A stretch of 64,000 bases of DNA, from positions 39,416 through 103,415 of the forward strand of contig DIZI01000014.1 in NCBI GenBank assembly GCA_002427885.1, given 5' to 3'. Positions within the stretch are counted from its first letter, which is position 1; each line of letters starts with the position of its first letter. A program made the translations under genes and the position numbers. Under the pieces are notes generated by a model. It was not told where the DNA came from. It saw only the letters and a list, made by a program, of their open reading frames with translations, and searched no databases. Below are positions 45,401 through 53,247 of the stretch, piece by piece. This DNA is from Paludibacter sp. UBA6032. Its GTDB lineage: Bacteria > Bacteroidota > Bacteroidia > Bacteroidales > Paludibacteraceae.

Positions 45401-45454
45401 ACACACTAAGGTAAGTGCTATTGCAAAAAGTCTGATAAGTCCTTTGTTTTGCAT
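42449..45454 (-). CDS. secDF: Fused SecDF protein-export subunit
   Basis: 1001 residues, SecD and SecF in one chain as usual for Bacteroidetes. SecD covers about 1-640 (N-terminal membrane helix; the D1 block INLGLDLKGGMNVTMEVSV; the helix cluster FIIAFMLVLAYMIFYYG; MAVDANVLIYERIREE), SecF about 660-1001 (SLGIDFTGGRNYIVNF; YSINDTVINYDRIRENV). The protein uses the proton-motive force to complete Sec-dependent translocation. About 1000 residues is the family length here. A Ser/Thr/Lys-rich insertion (about 245-310) within the first periplasmic domain is longer than in single SecD proteins. It is monocistronic with a -7 box at 45511-45518. Confidence 0.95.
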   Translation of the reverse strand: MQNKGLIRLFAIALTLVCLFYLSFSVVTSHYNNQAKEYASGDKMKEFNYLDSISSEKVWLGYTLKQCREKEINLGLDLKGGMNVTMEVSVGDIIRSLSDFNPNPTFNQAVNAAVELQKTNSQRSFIDLFVESYTKLDPQAKLATIFSTFELKDKILLTTSNADVVKVLKTEVDGAISNSFNVLRQRIDRFGVVQPNIQKLGNGRILIELPGVKEPERVRKLLQGSANLEFWETYDLSEIYNNLVQANSVLYTIQSTQGTNTGVKTDTTKTKVAQLKETAKPQNSVDSLKAQLGKKVESTVDSTKMLEKNRKENPLFAVLQVDARGGRGPVVGLAQSKDTALVNSYFATKQVKEVLPRDLGLRWSVKALDTKGEIFQLIAIKITNRDGRAPLGGDVITDARADFSQTSAYANVSMTMNQEGSKIWARMTKDNIGKSIAIVLDGYVYSFPTVNTEISGGSSQITGNFTVEEAKDLANTLKSGRMPAPAHIMQEDIVGPSLGQEAINNGLISFIIAFMLVLAYMIFYYGFIPGLIADIALFANVFFLLGILASFASVLTLPGIAGIVLTMGMAVDANVLIYERIREEMRGGKNMRTSIKEGFQHALTAIIDSNVTTLLTGIVLVIFGQGPIKGFGITLSFGILTTFITAVFLTRYMVETYAARPDAKELPFHTKISEHWLQNTKIDFMKIRKYMYVLSAALFLISFVSFATRGFSLGIDFTGGRNYIVNFEKPVKTEQVKSLLKGVFEGDVPQVITIGNDDQVRISTKYKITDNSSNIDNEIESKLYNGLKPLLNQGVTEAQFKTNNIKSSSKVGPTIADDIKTSAIWAVLLAILGIGLYILIRFREWGYTLGAVISLAHDVVITMGVFSLLWGLLPFSMEIDQSFIAAILTVLGYSINDTVINYDRIRENVTLYPKRDRVSIINDSVNQMLGRTFSTTFTVIITLLAMFIFGGDSIRGFIFAMLFGIFIGTYSSVFIASPITVEMDKLVKGRRLKKIASITKK

Positions 45455-45510
45455 GGAAAATTTTTATTTAAAATAAGACATTAAATTATTTCGGTTTTTT
45501 TTACGAGCTG

Positions 45511-45518
45511 CAAATATA
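45511..45518 (-). promoter_or_regulatory. -7 box for secDF
   Basis: Minus-strand TATATTTG, exact consensus, 57 bp upstream of the secDF start. Confidence 0.5.
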
Positions 45519-45618
45519 GCATTTTTTTCATTATAAACATAAAAAACTCACCATACAATTCTTGAAATGCACTGAATTACAAAAAAAAGTTGTCTCGTTT
45601 TAAACAGCTTTTATTATA

Positions 45619-45639
45619 AGTTGCGGAGGCTCGACTCGA
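45619..45639. repeat. Duplicate of the tRNA-fMet 3' end (left copy)
   Basis: 21 bases starting AGTTGCGGAGG and ending CTCGACTCGA, identical to 45982-46002, which is the 3' end of the tRNA-fMet gene. It lies beyond the GIY-YIG gene, so the gene is bracketed by direct repeats like an attachment-site duplication. Confidence 0.75.
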
Positions 45640-45645
45640 TTAACG

Positions 45646-45661
45646 TCCGTCAACTGGCGGA
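45646..45661. repeat. Imperfect palindromic repeat
   Basis: TCCGTCAACTGGCGGA, one mismatch from the perfect palindrome TCCGCCAGCTGGCGGA at 53220-53235. Confidence 0.45.
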
Positions 45662-45674
45662 TATGAGCTCACGA

Positions 45675-45926
45675 TTATTCATTCTTGGGAATAAAAGTTT
45701 TAATAAATTCTCTGCCTTTAGCCGATTTGAGTTGTTTTTCCCTAATCATAGCTTCAAATTTATTTTCATATGTTTCCTGATAAATAATCTTCCAGGGTTG
45801 AAATTTTTTAGTCCAACCTTTATTACCTGGATGATTATGTGCAATTAAACGATTCTGAATATCAGAAGTATATCCAATATAAATTTTCTTGTAACTTTCA
45901 CTGTAAAGTACATACACATTAAACAT
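45675..45926 (-). CDS. GIY-YIG nuclease, small stand-alone type
   Basis: About 83 residues from the ATG at 45924-45926, starting MFNVYVLYSESYKKIYIGYT; two further in-frame ATGs upstream (45932, 45968) would add 2 or 14 residues, and the family normally starts at this point. The motif halves are VYVLYS and YIGYT, the Arg in NRL (IQNRL) and the Glu in ETYENKFEA follow, as in UvrC-type and homing nucleases. Such small proteins are of unknown function, often described as uncharacterised UPF0213-like. The gene sits between two copies of the tRNA-fMet 3' end, see the repeats. Confidence 0.8.
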   Translation of the reverse strand: MFNVYVLYSESYKKIYIGYTSDIQNRLIAHNHPGNKGWTKKFQPWKIIYQETYENKFEAMIREKQLKSAKGREFIKTFIPKNE

Positions 45927-45983
45927 AGGCATATGATTAATGAAAAAAGAACTCATGAAATTAATCACGAATTCTTTATTTAG

Positions 45984-46055
<72 letters not shown>

Positions 46056-46304
46056 ATATTTTGTGACTGCAAAAGTAATGCTTTTATTTGAATTGGCAAG
46101 CATTTATAATTGTTTTATCATAATTTAATTTGTCGGCTTGTTATTTATTTGACAAATAATAGATTAAAACAAGAATAGTATGTTAAAACTATTCTTTGAA
46201 GGCTGCTTGCCAAGCGGCAGATGTTTTAGAAACTTAAGGCTGAAAATAGTTCAATCACCCTAAAACAAGCATTAGAATGGTAATTGAAAAATAAACACAC
46301 TATA
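46056..46304. other. Gap between tRNA-fMet and the GH97 terminator
   Basis: Nothing recognised except a short GC-rich inverted piece (CTGC TTGCCAA GCGGCAG near 46203-46220). Confidence 0.4.
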
Positions 46305-46342
46305 AAAAAAACAGGCTGTCTCATAAGAACAGCCTGTTTTTT
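46305..46342 (-). terminator. Terminator of the GH97 gene
   Basis: Perfect 14-bp stem AAAAAACAGGCTGT (46306-46319) with ACAGCCTGTTTTTT (46329-46342), loop of 9, following the GH97 stop on the minus strand. Confidence 0.85.
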
Positions 46343-46356
46343 ATTTAATTCAATAT

Positions 46357-48291
46357 TTACAGTACTACCACGAATCCCCCATTGGGTTTTATTTCCACTT
46401 CTAATTTATGTGTAGTTATATCAACTTGATTTTGAACGAAACTTCGGTTCGAATCCCCGTCGGTAATCAGCGAAACAGCTTTTAAATCAGTTTTGAACGG
46501 GCTTAAGTCTATGGTTAGTTTTTGAGTTTCAGTTTGAGAGTTAATGCCTGCCAGATACCATTTGCCTCCGCTTTTACGTGCTAAAACAACATACTTTCCC
46601 GGGAAACCATCAATAAACCTGATATCATCCCAATGACGTGGCAAGTTGCGCATAAAATCAATTATATAAGCCGGTTGTTTCACCATACTTTCCGGTATGG
46701 TAACAAAGTGTTGTACGCCGGATTGAAGAATAACCGAAAGGGCAATTTCCATTCCATTGCTTGTTTTGCGGTTTTTACCCATAATTTCGCCAAAGCAAAC
46801 TGGTGTAAAATCCATTGGTCCCACCACATTACGGGCATATGGTATCATGGTCAAATGTTTTGGTGCTTTGTCGGTATCTTTCTGATCGAAAGTCGTAAAT
46901 TCAAAACCACGAACAGCTTCCATTGATACTAGGTTAGGAAAAGTACGCGACCATCCGCGTGGAACAGTCGTTCCATGAAAGTTTACCAACAAATGAAAAT
47001 CAGCAGCATCTTTCATCATATCATAATAATATTGGATTGCAGATTGTCCATCACCCGGCCAGAAGTCGACCTTTATGCCGGCAATGCCCATTTTATGAAT
47101 CCGTTCAAATTCTTTTCTTCTGGCATCTCTATCAATCAATGCATTCTTTGGTGAATAAACGGTTGTATTCCATGCACCCGATGAATTATACCATAAAATC
47201 AAACCTACATTTTTAGTTTTGGCATAATCCGCCAGTTCCTGTATTTTATCGTAACCTATTTTTCTATCCCAATCTGCATCTATCAGGCAATAATCCCAGT
47301 TCATATCAGAAGCATAATCGATAAACTGTTTTTGAACAGGGTAAGTGGTGTAATCGTCATGCAATACGCCCCAACTCCAGGAAGCAATTCCGGTTTTCAC
47401 CCAACTAAAATCAGCTTTCGGATCAACGGGGAGTGACAGGTCGGTAACCATTTGTGATTCTACCACAGTAGCGAGCGATCCGACAATAATAACACGCCAG
47501 GCTGAAAAAATATTCTTAGAAACAGGATATTCCGGATCAGTGGGATGAGTGGTTTCACCCTTTTGAGGAAATGCAATACTATATTCTCCTTCGAAGGATT
47601 TTTGAGTCAAACGGGTTCCAACATAATCCGGAGTTAAACCCGCTTCAGTAATAAGCACCCAGTAATCTGTCGTTTTAAATAAAGCCGGAAAAGACCACCC
47701 TGCCGCTTCGGGTGCGGTTGTTCCGACAGGGATATCATATTCATATTGTTCTTCATAACTCGGTTGCGTTTCACACCAACCCTCTTTGACATTAGCATGT
47801 GGATGCAACCAGGCTTTGGTCGATATCGCAAATTTAAAAGATGTTTTTTCCGATTTAACGGCTATCGGTTTTTCAGCCTTCAGAACATACCGAAAAGCAA
47901 CTCCTTCGTTAGTGGCTTTAAACTCAATAGTCAGTTCCTTTTTGTTGGAATTCATGAGATTTAAACTTGCACAATTAGCTGTATAAGTCCTATTTACCCT
48001 TTTCTCAGCAGGTGTACTGTACGTTTCCTTCATTTTGGATACAGGAGAAATTTGTGAAATTATGACTCCCCTGGTAAAATCGTCATTGTCTGTAATTAAT
48101 CCCAAAACAGACGGTTGAATGACAACCGTATGGTTCCTTTTAACCGAATAAACAGCTTGTCCCTGTGCATTTACTTCGGCTTCAATGGATAATTTAGCAT
48201 CAGGAGAATTCAGAACCAACTTTTGAGAAACAGCAAATACAGACAAAAAACCAAACGACAAACAGATTGTCGCAAAAACGTGCTTTTTCAT
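46357..48291 (-). CDS. GH97 alpha-galactosidase/alpha-glucosidase family enzyme
   Basis: 644 residues with a Sec signal (1-20) and no lipobox, so probably periplasmic. The N-terminal beta-sandwich (about 25-280), the catalytic (beta/alpha)8 barrel (about 285-540) and a C-terminal beta domain (about 545-644) are as in the family. GH97 splits into inverting SusB-like members and retaining members that carry an Asp nucleophile; here the block GIAGIKVDFWPGDG has Asp409, so the retaining type (typical of alpha-galactosidases such as BT1871) is likely. Glu458 in LVSMEAVRG is a candidate acid/base. The gene stands alone, not next to a SusC/SusD pair. Confidence 0.88.
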   Translation of the reverse strand: MKKHVFATICLSFGFLSVFAVSQKLVLNSPDAKLSIEAEVNAQGQAVYSVKRNHTVVIQPSVLGLITDNDDFTRGVIISQISPVSKMKETYSTPAEKRVNRTYTANCASLNLMNSNKKELTIEFKATNEGVAFRYVLKAEKPIAVKSEKTSFKFAISTKAWLHPHANVKEGWCETQPSYEEQYEYDIPVGTTAPEAAGWSFPALFKTTDYWVLITEAGLTPDYVGTRLTQKSFEGEYSIAFPQKGETTHPTDPEYPVSKNIFSAWRVIIVGSLATVVESQMVTDLSLPVDPKADFSWVKTGIASWSWGVLHDDYTTYPVQKQFIDYASDMNWDYCLIDADWDRKIGYDKIQELADYAKTKNVGLILWYNSSGAWNTTVYSPKNALIDRDARRKEFERIHKMGIAGIKVDFWPGDGQSAIQYYYDMMKDAADFHLLVNFHGTTVPRGWSRTFPNLVSMEAVRGFEFTTFDQKDTDKAPKHLTMIPYARNVVGPMDFTPVCFGEIMGKNRKTSNGMEIALSVILQSGVQHFVTIPESMVKQPAYIIDFMRNLPRHWDDIRFIDGFPGKYVVLARKSGGKWYLAGINSQTETQKLTIDLSPFKTDLKAVSLITDGDSNRSFVQNQVDITTHKLEVEIKPNGGFVVVL

Positions 48292-48325
48292 TTAGATATA
48301 ATTTTGATAAGTTGTTTATTTACCG

Positions 48326-48333
48326 CAAAGATA
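48326..48333 (-). promoter_or_regulatory. -7 box for the GH97 gene
   Basis: Minus-strand TATCTTTG, exact consensus, 35 bp upstream of the start; a CAAA on the plus strand at 48358-48361 gives a TTTG 24 bp upstream, slightly beyond the usual -33 spacing. Confidence 0.5.
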
Positions 48334-48450
48334 AGAAGAAACAATTAGTAAAAAAAACAAACCCATCTCGTTTAGAAACGGGACGGATTTATTTGTCAAA
48401 ATATAAGAATCAAGTCTTTTATGAAATTAAATCTATCGAACGATTTAAAT

Positions 48451-48996
48451 TTAGTTCGCTAAAAGCATATCCAGTTTTTCTTTTACGGCTGGTAAATCAT
48501 TTACTGCAGATTGTGTGCCGGAGAAAACGATATTCAGGCTTTTGTCAATTATTACAATACGATTGTAAGTGGTTTTATAATTGGTTGCAACATTCCCTGC
48601 ATCGAGTAAAAGAGGAATTGTCAATCCTGTTATTTGCCTGAATTTCCGGACTAAATCAGGATCCCCATTCCAGTAGTCGAGTCCCAAAACAATAATATCG
48701 CTCCGATTAACATACGGATTGATAAGTTCGCTTTCAATTGCAGGTCCTTCTGATATACAATGAGGACAATTATTCCCGAAAAAATACAAAACGATTATTT
48801 TGTCTTTGTAGTCAAAAAGATGAACCTGATCTCCGACCGTTGTACTAAGTGTGAAGTCGGGTGCTTTCGATCCGACAATTCCACTCAAATCAAAATCTTC
48901 AACCTGGCAGGCACTTACCATCAAAAGCATGGACAGTAAAAAGCCCAGTTTTTTTAAAACAGAAGTAAATTCATATCTTGAGTCTTCGTGTTTCAT
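48451..48996 (-). CDS. Thioredoxin-like (TlpA/redoxin) lipoprotein with CPHC motif
   Basis: 181 residues. A lipoprotein-type signal ends MVSAC (Cys30), after which GSKAPDFTLSTTVGDQVHL begins the AhpC/TSA-redoxin domain. The active site is CPHC (Cys77-Cys80) in FFGNNCPHC, and the cis-Pro region is near ITGLTIPLLLD. Such proteins reduce or maintain disulfides in the periplasm. The substrate is not known. It is convergent to nothing and ends 160 bp from the GH97 start; its -7 box is at 49075-49082. Confidence 0.87.
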   Translation of the reverse strand: MKHEDSRYEFTSVLKKLGFLLSMLLMVSACQVEDFDLSGIVGSKAPDFTLSTTVGDQVHLFDYKDKIIVLYFFGNNCPHCISEGPAIESELINPYVNRSDIIVLGLDYWNGDPDLVRKFRQITGLTIPLLLDAGNVATNYKTTYNRIVIIDKSLNIVFSGTQSAVNDLPAVKEKLDMLLAN

Positions 48997-49074
48997 GTTT
49001 TCTTTCCGAGAGGATTTAAAAATTCTATTTTGTAGTGTCTTTTATCCAATAAAATGTGGTTATAAATCACATTA

Positions 49075-49082
49075 CAAATATA
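49075..49082 (-). promoter_or_regulatory. -7 box for the thioredoxin-like gene
   Basis: Minus-strand TATATTTG, exact consensus, 79 bp upstream of the start. Confidence 0.45.
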
Positions 49083-49577
49083 CGAACAAGCAACTAAAAT
49101 GCTAATTATTAGAACTATGTAGCACATATTGCTATCTCGCGTGGCAATTATTATTAAGATTAGCCGTTAGATTTATCTAAACGCTGTATTAAATTGATCA
49201 AATGATCATTTCAATTTTTATCAAAAAACTAACTTTCTGATAAATTGATAGTTAATTTATTGGTTTATATTAATTCATCTCAAAAAAAACTATTTCATTT
49301 TAGTAATAAATACTATCAGCCAATAATTATTACTAAATAAAAAAAGAAGGAAATATAAATCAGAAAGGCTTAAGGCATTTCCAAATCAATAAAAAACATA
49401 CATATGTTAAATACACTAATCGTCAGCAGGCAGTTATTATGTTTTTTTAACCTTTCATTGGCAATTTTGAAATAAAAAAATTGAGATTTGCGCATTTTAT
49501 CATAAAAATTCGTAATTTCGGCTGGATGAAATGCTACAAAAAAAGCAATTCTGAGCCGCCATGAAGCTGAATAATAA

Positions 49578-49611
49578 AGAAAAGCCTGCCTCAAAAAGGC
49601 AAGCTTTCTTA
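49578..49611 (-). terminator. Terminator of the T9SS two-repeat protein gene
   Basis: Stem AAAGCcTGCC with GGCAaGCTTT (one mismatch), loop of 7, then a T-rich run on the minus strand. Confidence 0.7.
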
Positions 49612-49669
49612 AATATTCCACTTAATAACTCAAGTGTTGGTGATTGTGAACTGAAAATGTTGTTTTTGC

Positions 49670-51088
49670 TTATTCTATTTTCAAAATCTTTTTTGTGTAC
49701 ATCTTGTCACCAATATAAATCCGAACAAAAAAGATTCCATTGGGTGAATTTGCAAGGTCTATTTCATTCGACATAGTTGTTGTTGGATAAACTTTAGCTC
49801 CGGTTACATTGAAAATGTCGAAACTTAAAGCGTCAAAACCAGAATAATAAATATGAAATTTGCCCTTTGATGGATTCGGTGCAATGTTGATATTAATATT
49901 ATCCGCGATATTTGAAATCCCTCCGGTTTTCATTTTCCATTTGAACTTCAAATTATCAACTTTCAACACAGAACCTACAAAAGAGATCTGTTGATTTTCC
50001 CAAACAGAAGATTGTATGTTAACAATTACAGAGTCTGGAGTTTGCCACAGACTAAATGGTAATTCTGCATATTGATAGTTTGTAGCAGCTTTTAAAATAA
50101 TTCTTTCAAAAGCAAAAGAGATACCAGCTTTTCTAAATTCCAAAGAAATTATCGCACTATCATTAAGAGTTGGTGCATACTTATACCAAAACGCAAGTGT
50201 ATCAACAGTATGATTAAACGGTACTCCACCTTTTTGACAATTACAATTTTTATCCCAATAGCCAGTAGAAGAATATCCGGGTTGTGCTCTTGGAGTTCCA
50301 TTTTCTTCACCCAAATAGGTCGTAAGTTCAAGTGCGTATTGTCCTTGTTTAGCATCGGTGGTTCTGTTTATTCCTTGTGAATTCTTATTATATTCATTCC
50401 AACCGTCAAGTGCAGAGGTTGTAATTTGTTGCCAGAATTCAAAATCGCCGTTCATCGCAACAGGTTGGTTTGTAACACCGGTAAACGATACACTATCTAT
50501 TTTTAAGATACTCCCCGGCACTCCATTTTCATTCTTCATATAATCGCTGGCTACAACCCCAAATACTACGGAATCAGGTGTTTCGGTCAGAGCCGGAACC
50601 AAAGGCAGGTTGAATAAAGTGTATGCCGTTTTTATTCCACCAACTTTATTCTGATAAGTGCCAAGGGTATTTGTCCCTTTTCTAAATACAAGTATTATCA
50701 TTGCCGAATCGGCCGTAGCTACATTATATTTATAATACCCACGAATTCCAGTGGGTCTTTCATTTATGCCCATACCTCCGGTCCACAAACTCATGTTGCC
50801 GTTTTTAGCGGGAGTGTTTAGAAAATATCCCATGTAAGTTCCAAAAGAAGCAGTTAAGGTGCTAACTTGCACTGCTGATTGTCCATGATATGCATCTGTG
50901 GTCTTAATCACATTAAAAGATGATGATACATCATATAATGCAGTTTCATTTGAAGTATAAGGGTAATTGAGCGGATTTTCATACATCGTTGAATTCCACG
51001 TCTCAAAATCTCCATTGGGAATGGAATCTTGTCCATAAGCCAGAAAAGCAAGTGATGCTAAGGACAGCAGAAGTAATTGTTTTTTCAT
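49670..51088 (-). CDS. T9SS-sorted protein with two PCMD-like repeats
   Basis: 472 residues with a Sec signal (1-19). Two repeats follow, about 23-205 and 213-385, each beginning NGDFE(T/F)W and containing a block of the type DSVVFGVVAS / DSVIVNIQSS near the end, similar to the putative carbohydrate metabolism domain (PCMD) seen in Bacteroidetes. The C-terminal 75 residues are a T9SS sorting domain (NININIAPNPSKGKFHIYYS, NGIFFVRIYIGDKMYTKKIL). It is surface-exposed or released; a glycan-binding role is plausible but not shown. Confidence 0.82.
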   Translation of the reverse strand: MKKQLLLLSLASLAFLAYGQDSIPNGDFETWNSTMYENPLNYPYTSNETALYDVSSSFNVIKTTDAYHGQSAVQVSTLTASFGTYMGYFLNTPAKNGNMSLWTGGMGINERPTGIRGYYKYNVATADSAMIILVFRKGTNTLGTYQNKVGGIKTAYTLFNLPLVPALTETPDSVVFGVVASDYMKNENGVPGSILKIDSVSFTGVTNQPVAMNGDFEFWQQITTSALDGWNEYNKNSQGINRTTDAKQGQYALELTTYLGEENGTPRAQPGYSSTGYWDKNCNCQKGGVPFNHTVDTLAFWYKYAPTLNDSAIISLEFRKAGISFAFERIILKAATNYQYAELPFSLWQTPDSVIVNIQSSVWENQQISFVGSVLKVDNLKFKWKMKTGGISNIADNININIAPNPSKGKFHIYYSGFDALSFDIFNVTGAKVYPTTTMSNEIDLANSPNGIFFVRIYIGDKMYTKKILKIE

Positions 51089-51309
51089 ATAAGTTTATTT
51101 TTTGATGTTTCTTACTCATAAATCATTTCTGTTTGAAGTCTGAAAGCTTATTTGCCACCATCAAAAAATAATCTAATGATGCAAATCAAATCAATATTGT
51201 TAAACTTAGATATATCATATGAGGAGGTGAACCTCGTCTTATTTACCAGGATATAATTTATAATACATTAATTAAACATTTTTTACTATTGTTTTGTTTA
51301 GAATTATCG

Positions 51310-53061
51310 TCATCTTTCAGTATAAGCAGTATGCAATAAATGATGAGATTTATCACCCAGAGGCTCTACCAGAAAATGATCATATAAGTATTGAATTTCG
51401 GGATTCTCGTGTGACTTACGAATCACTTTTTTGAAATCTTCCAGATAGATGGATTCCGCGCGTTTTTTTCTGATGTCAGCATTGGTAGGAATCGGTTGTC
51501 CACCTCCACCCAAACAACCACCCGGGCAGGTCATCACTTCAATAAAAGTATAAGGAGAAGTTCCCGCTTCGATTTGTTCCATAAGGATTCGGGCATTTTT
51601 CAGGGTATGAGCCACAGCCACTTTAATCTTCGTTCCGTTCAAATCAATTTCAGCTTCTTTAATTCCAACCATTCCGCGAACGGCGTTAAAATCAATATTT
51701 GGCAGAGTCAAACCGGTAAAAACTTCGTAAGCCGTACGTAAAGCAGCCTCCATAACACCTCCGGTTGCCCCGAAAAGGACAGCGGCACCCGTGGATGTTC
51801 CTAACGGACTATCAAATTGCTCCTGTGGTAAGTGACTAAAATCCGATCCGTTTTCTTTAAACATCCGGGCCAGTTCACGTGTCGTAAGTACAGCATCTAC
51901 ATCGTAAAAATAGGATTCTTGAGTCAGGTTCATTTTGTCTTTCCAGTAATGGAAAGCACCATCCATTTCAGGACGCCGGGCTTCAAATTTCTTGGCTGTG
52001 CAAGGCATTACTGACACAACTACTATATTCCGGGGATCGATGCCTGTTTTTTCGGCGTAATAGGTTTTGGCAATGGCTCCAAACATTTGCTGCGGCGATT
52101 TGCAACTGGACAAATGTTTCAACGATTGTGGAAAGAAATGCTCAATGAATTTGATCCATCCGGGCGAGCACGAAGTTATCATTGGCAAGACACCTCCGTT
52201 CTTGATCCGGTTAATTAATTCGTTACCTTCTTCAATAATTGTCAAGTCAGCAGTAAAATTGGTATCGAACACTTTATCAAAACCCAATCTCCTCAGTCCG
52301 GCAACCATTTGCCCTGTAACAAGGCTTCCATTAGGCATCCCCATGGCCTCACCAATGCCGATACGTATAGCAGGAGCTGTTTGCACCAACACCACTTTTT
52401 CGGGATTATGCAAAGCTTTCCAGACTTCATTTACTTCGCTTCGCTCGGTTATTGCAGCAGTTGGACAAACCAACGCGCATTGTCCGCAATTGGTACAAGC
52501 CACCATGCCCAAGCCTAAATCAAAAAAAGTGGAAATTTTAGTTTTTAAACCACGACCGGAGAAATCAATGGCTTTTACAGTTTGCATTTCACTACAAACC
52601 GCCACACACCGGCCGCACAGAATACATTTCTCCGGGTCACGAATCAATGAAAGGGACGTTTTATCTTCATGTACATATTCTTTGCGTGTACGAACGAATC
52701 GTTTTTTGTCAATACCCAGATCGAATGTAAGTTGTTGTAATTCGCAATTCTGATTCCGGTCACAAATCAAACAATCCTGCGGATGGTTGGCCATAAGCAG
52801 TTCCACATTTACTTTTCGTGATTCCATGACCCGCTGGCTGTTCGTTGTAATTTCCATTCCTTCAAAAACAGGAGTGATGCACGAACGTAACAAGGAACGA
52901 GCGCCTTTTACTTCCACCACACAAACTCCGCAAGAAGCATTCGTTGACACATCCTTCAAATAACAAAGTGTTGGAACATTGATCCCGATTGTTTTACAGG
53001 CTTCCAATACAGTTAAACCTTCCTGAACTTCCCGGATTTGATTATTTATTGTAATTTTCAT
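51310..53061 (-). CDS. hydA: [FeFe] hydrogenase catalytic subunit (HydA type) of a multisubunit NAD-linked enzyme
   Basis: 583 residues: 2Fe-2S domain (Cys33, 44, 47, 61), His-ligated 4Fe-4S domain (His93, Cys97, 100, 106), two 4Fe-4S clusters (Cys146-149-152-156 and 189-192-195-199), then the H-cluster domain with all four Cys present: Cys298 in TSCSPGWIKF, Cys354 in MPCTAKKFEARRPE, Cys512 and Cys516 in EVMTCPGGCLGGGGQP. It makes or consumes H2. With the adjacent HydB- and HydC-like subunits it forms an electron-bifurcating or confurcating type hydrogenase coupling ferredoxin and NAD(P)H. It is the last gene of the three, 186 bp after the HydB-like stop. Confidence 0.94.
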   Translation of the reverse strand: MKITINNQIREVQEGLTVLEACKTIGINVPTLCYLKDVSTNASCGVCVVEVKGARSLLRSCITPVFEGMEITTNSQRVMESRKVNVELLMANHPQDCLICDRNQNCELQQLTFDLGIDKKRFVRTRKEYVHEDKTSLSLIRDPEKCILCGRCVAVCSEMQTVKAIDFSGRGLKTKISTFFDLGLGMVACTNCGQCALVCPTAAITERSEVNEVWKALHNPEKVVLVQTAPAIRIGIGEAMGMPNGSLVTGQMVAGLRRLGFDKVFDTNFTADLTIIEEGNELINRIKNGGVLPMITSCSPGWIKFIEHFFPQSLKHLSSCKSPQQMFGAIAKTYYAEKTGIDPRNIVVVSVMPCTAKKFEARRPEMDGAFHYWKDKMNLTQESYFYDVDAVLTTRELARMFKENGSDFSHLPQEQFDSPLGTSTGAAVLFGATGGVMEAALRTAYEVFTGLTLPNIDFNAVRGMVGIKEAEIDLNGTKIKVAVAHTLKNARILMEQIEAGTSPYTFIEVMTCPGGCLGGGGQPIPTNADIRKKRAESIYLEDFKKVIRKSHENPEIQYLYDHFLVEPLGDKSHHLLHTAYTER

Positions 53062-53083
53062 AATGATAGATATTTAAACTACG

Positions 53084-53120
53084 ACCCCTGCCCCCAATCC
53101 CGATAGCTATCGTGGAGGGG
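53084..53120. repeat. GC-rich intergenic repeat with palindrome
   Basis: Contains the palindrome CGATAGCTATCG (53101-53112) within a CCCC..GGGG pair, in the gap between the HydB- and HydA-like genes. Confidence 0.5.
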
Positions 53121-53219
53121 TTCAAAGACGAAGTCTATAAGATTTGATATTTCAAGATATTTCAAGATATTTGATGAAAGTTGATTATAATATGTATTAG
53201 CAGAAACTGTCTTAAAACC

Positions 53220-53235
53220 TCCGCCAGCTGGCGGA
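53220..53235. repeat. Perfect 16-bp palindrome TCCGCCAGCTGGCGGA
   Basis: Followed by a T run on the plus strand. A degenerate copy lies at 45646-45661. This looks like the interspersed palindrome seen between genes of Bacteroidetes. Confidence 0.6.
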
Positions 53236-53247
53236 TTTTTCGGGGTT

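Larger units (their letters stand above)
48997..49669. other. 673-bp intergenic region
   Basis: It contains the -7 box at 49075-49082 and the terminator at 49578-49611. The rest (about 49100-49560) is very AT-rich with no convincing gene; a small minus-strand frame at 49370-49621 overlaps the terminator and is rejected. Confidence 0.5.

Noticed and set aside
49370..49621. 83-codon minus-strand frame
   Set aside because: It overlaps the terminator of the T9SS gene and has no recognisable features.
52067..52753. 228-codon plus-strand frame opposite hydA
   Set aside because: Antisense shadow; all four H-cluster Cys motifs are on the other strand.
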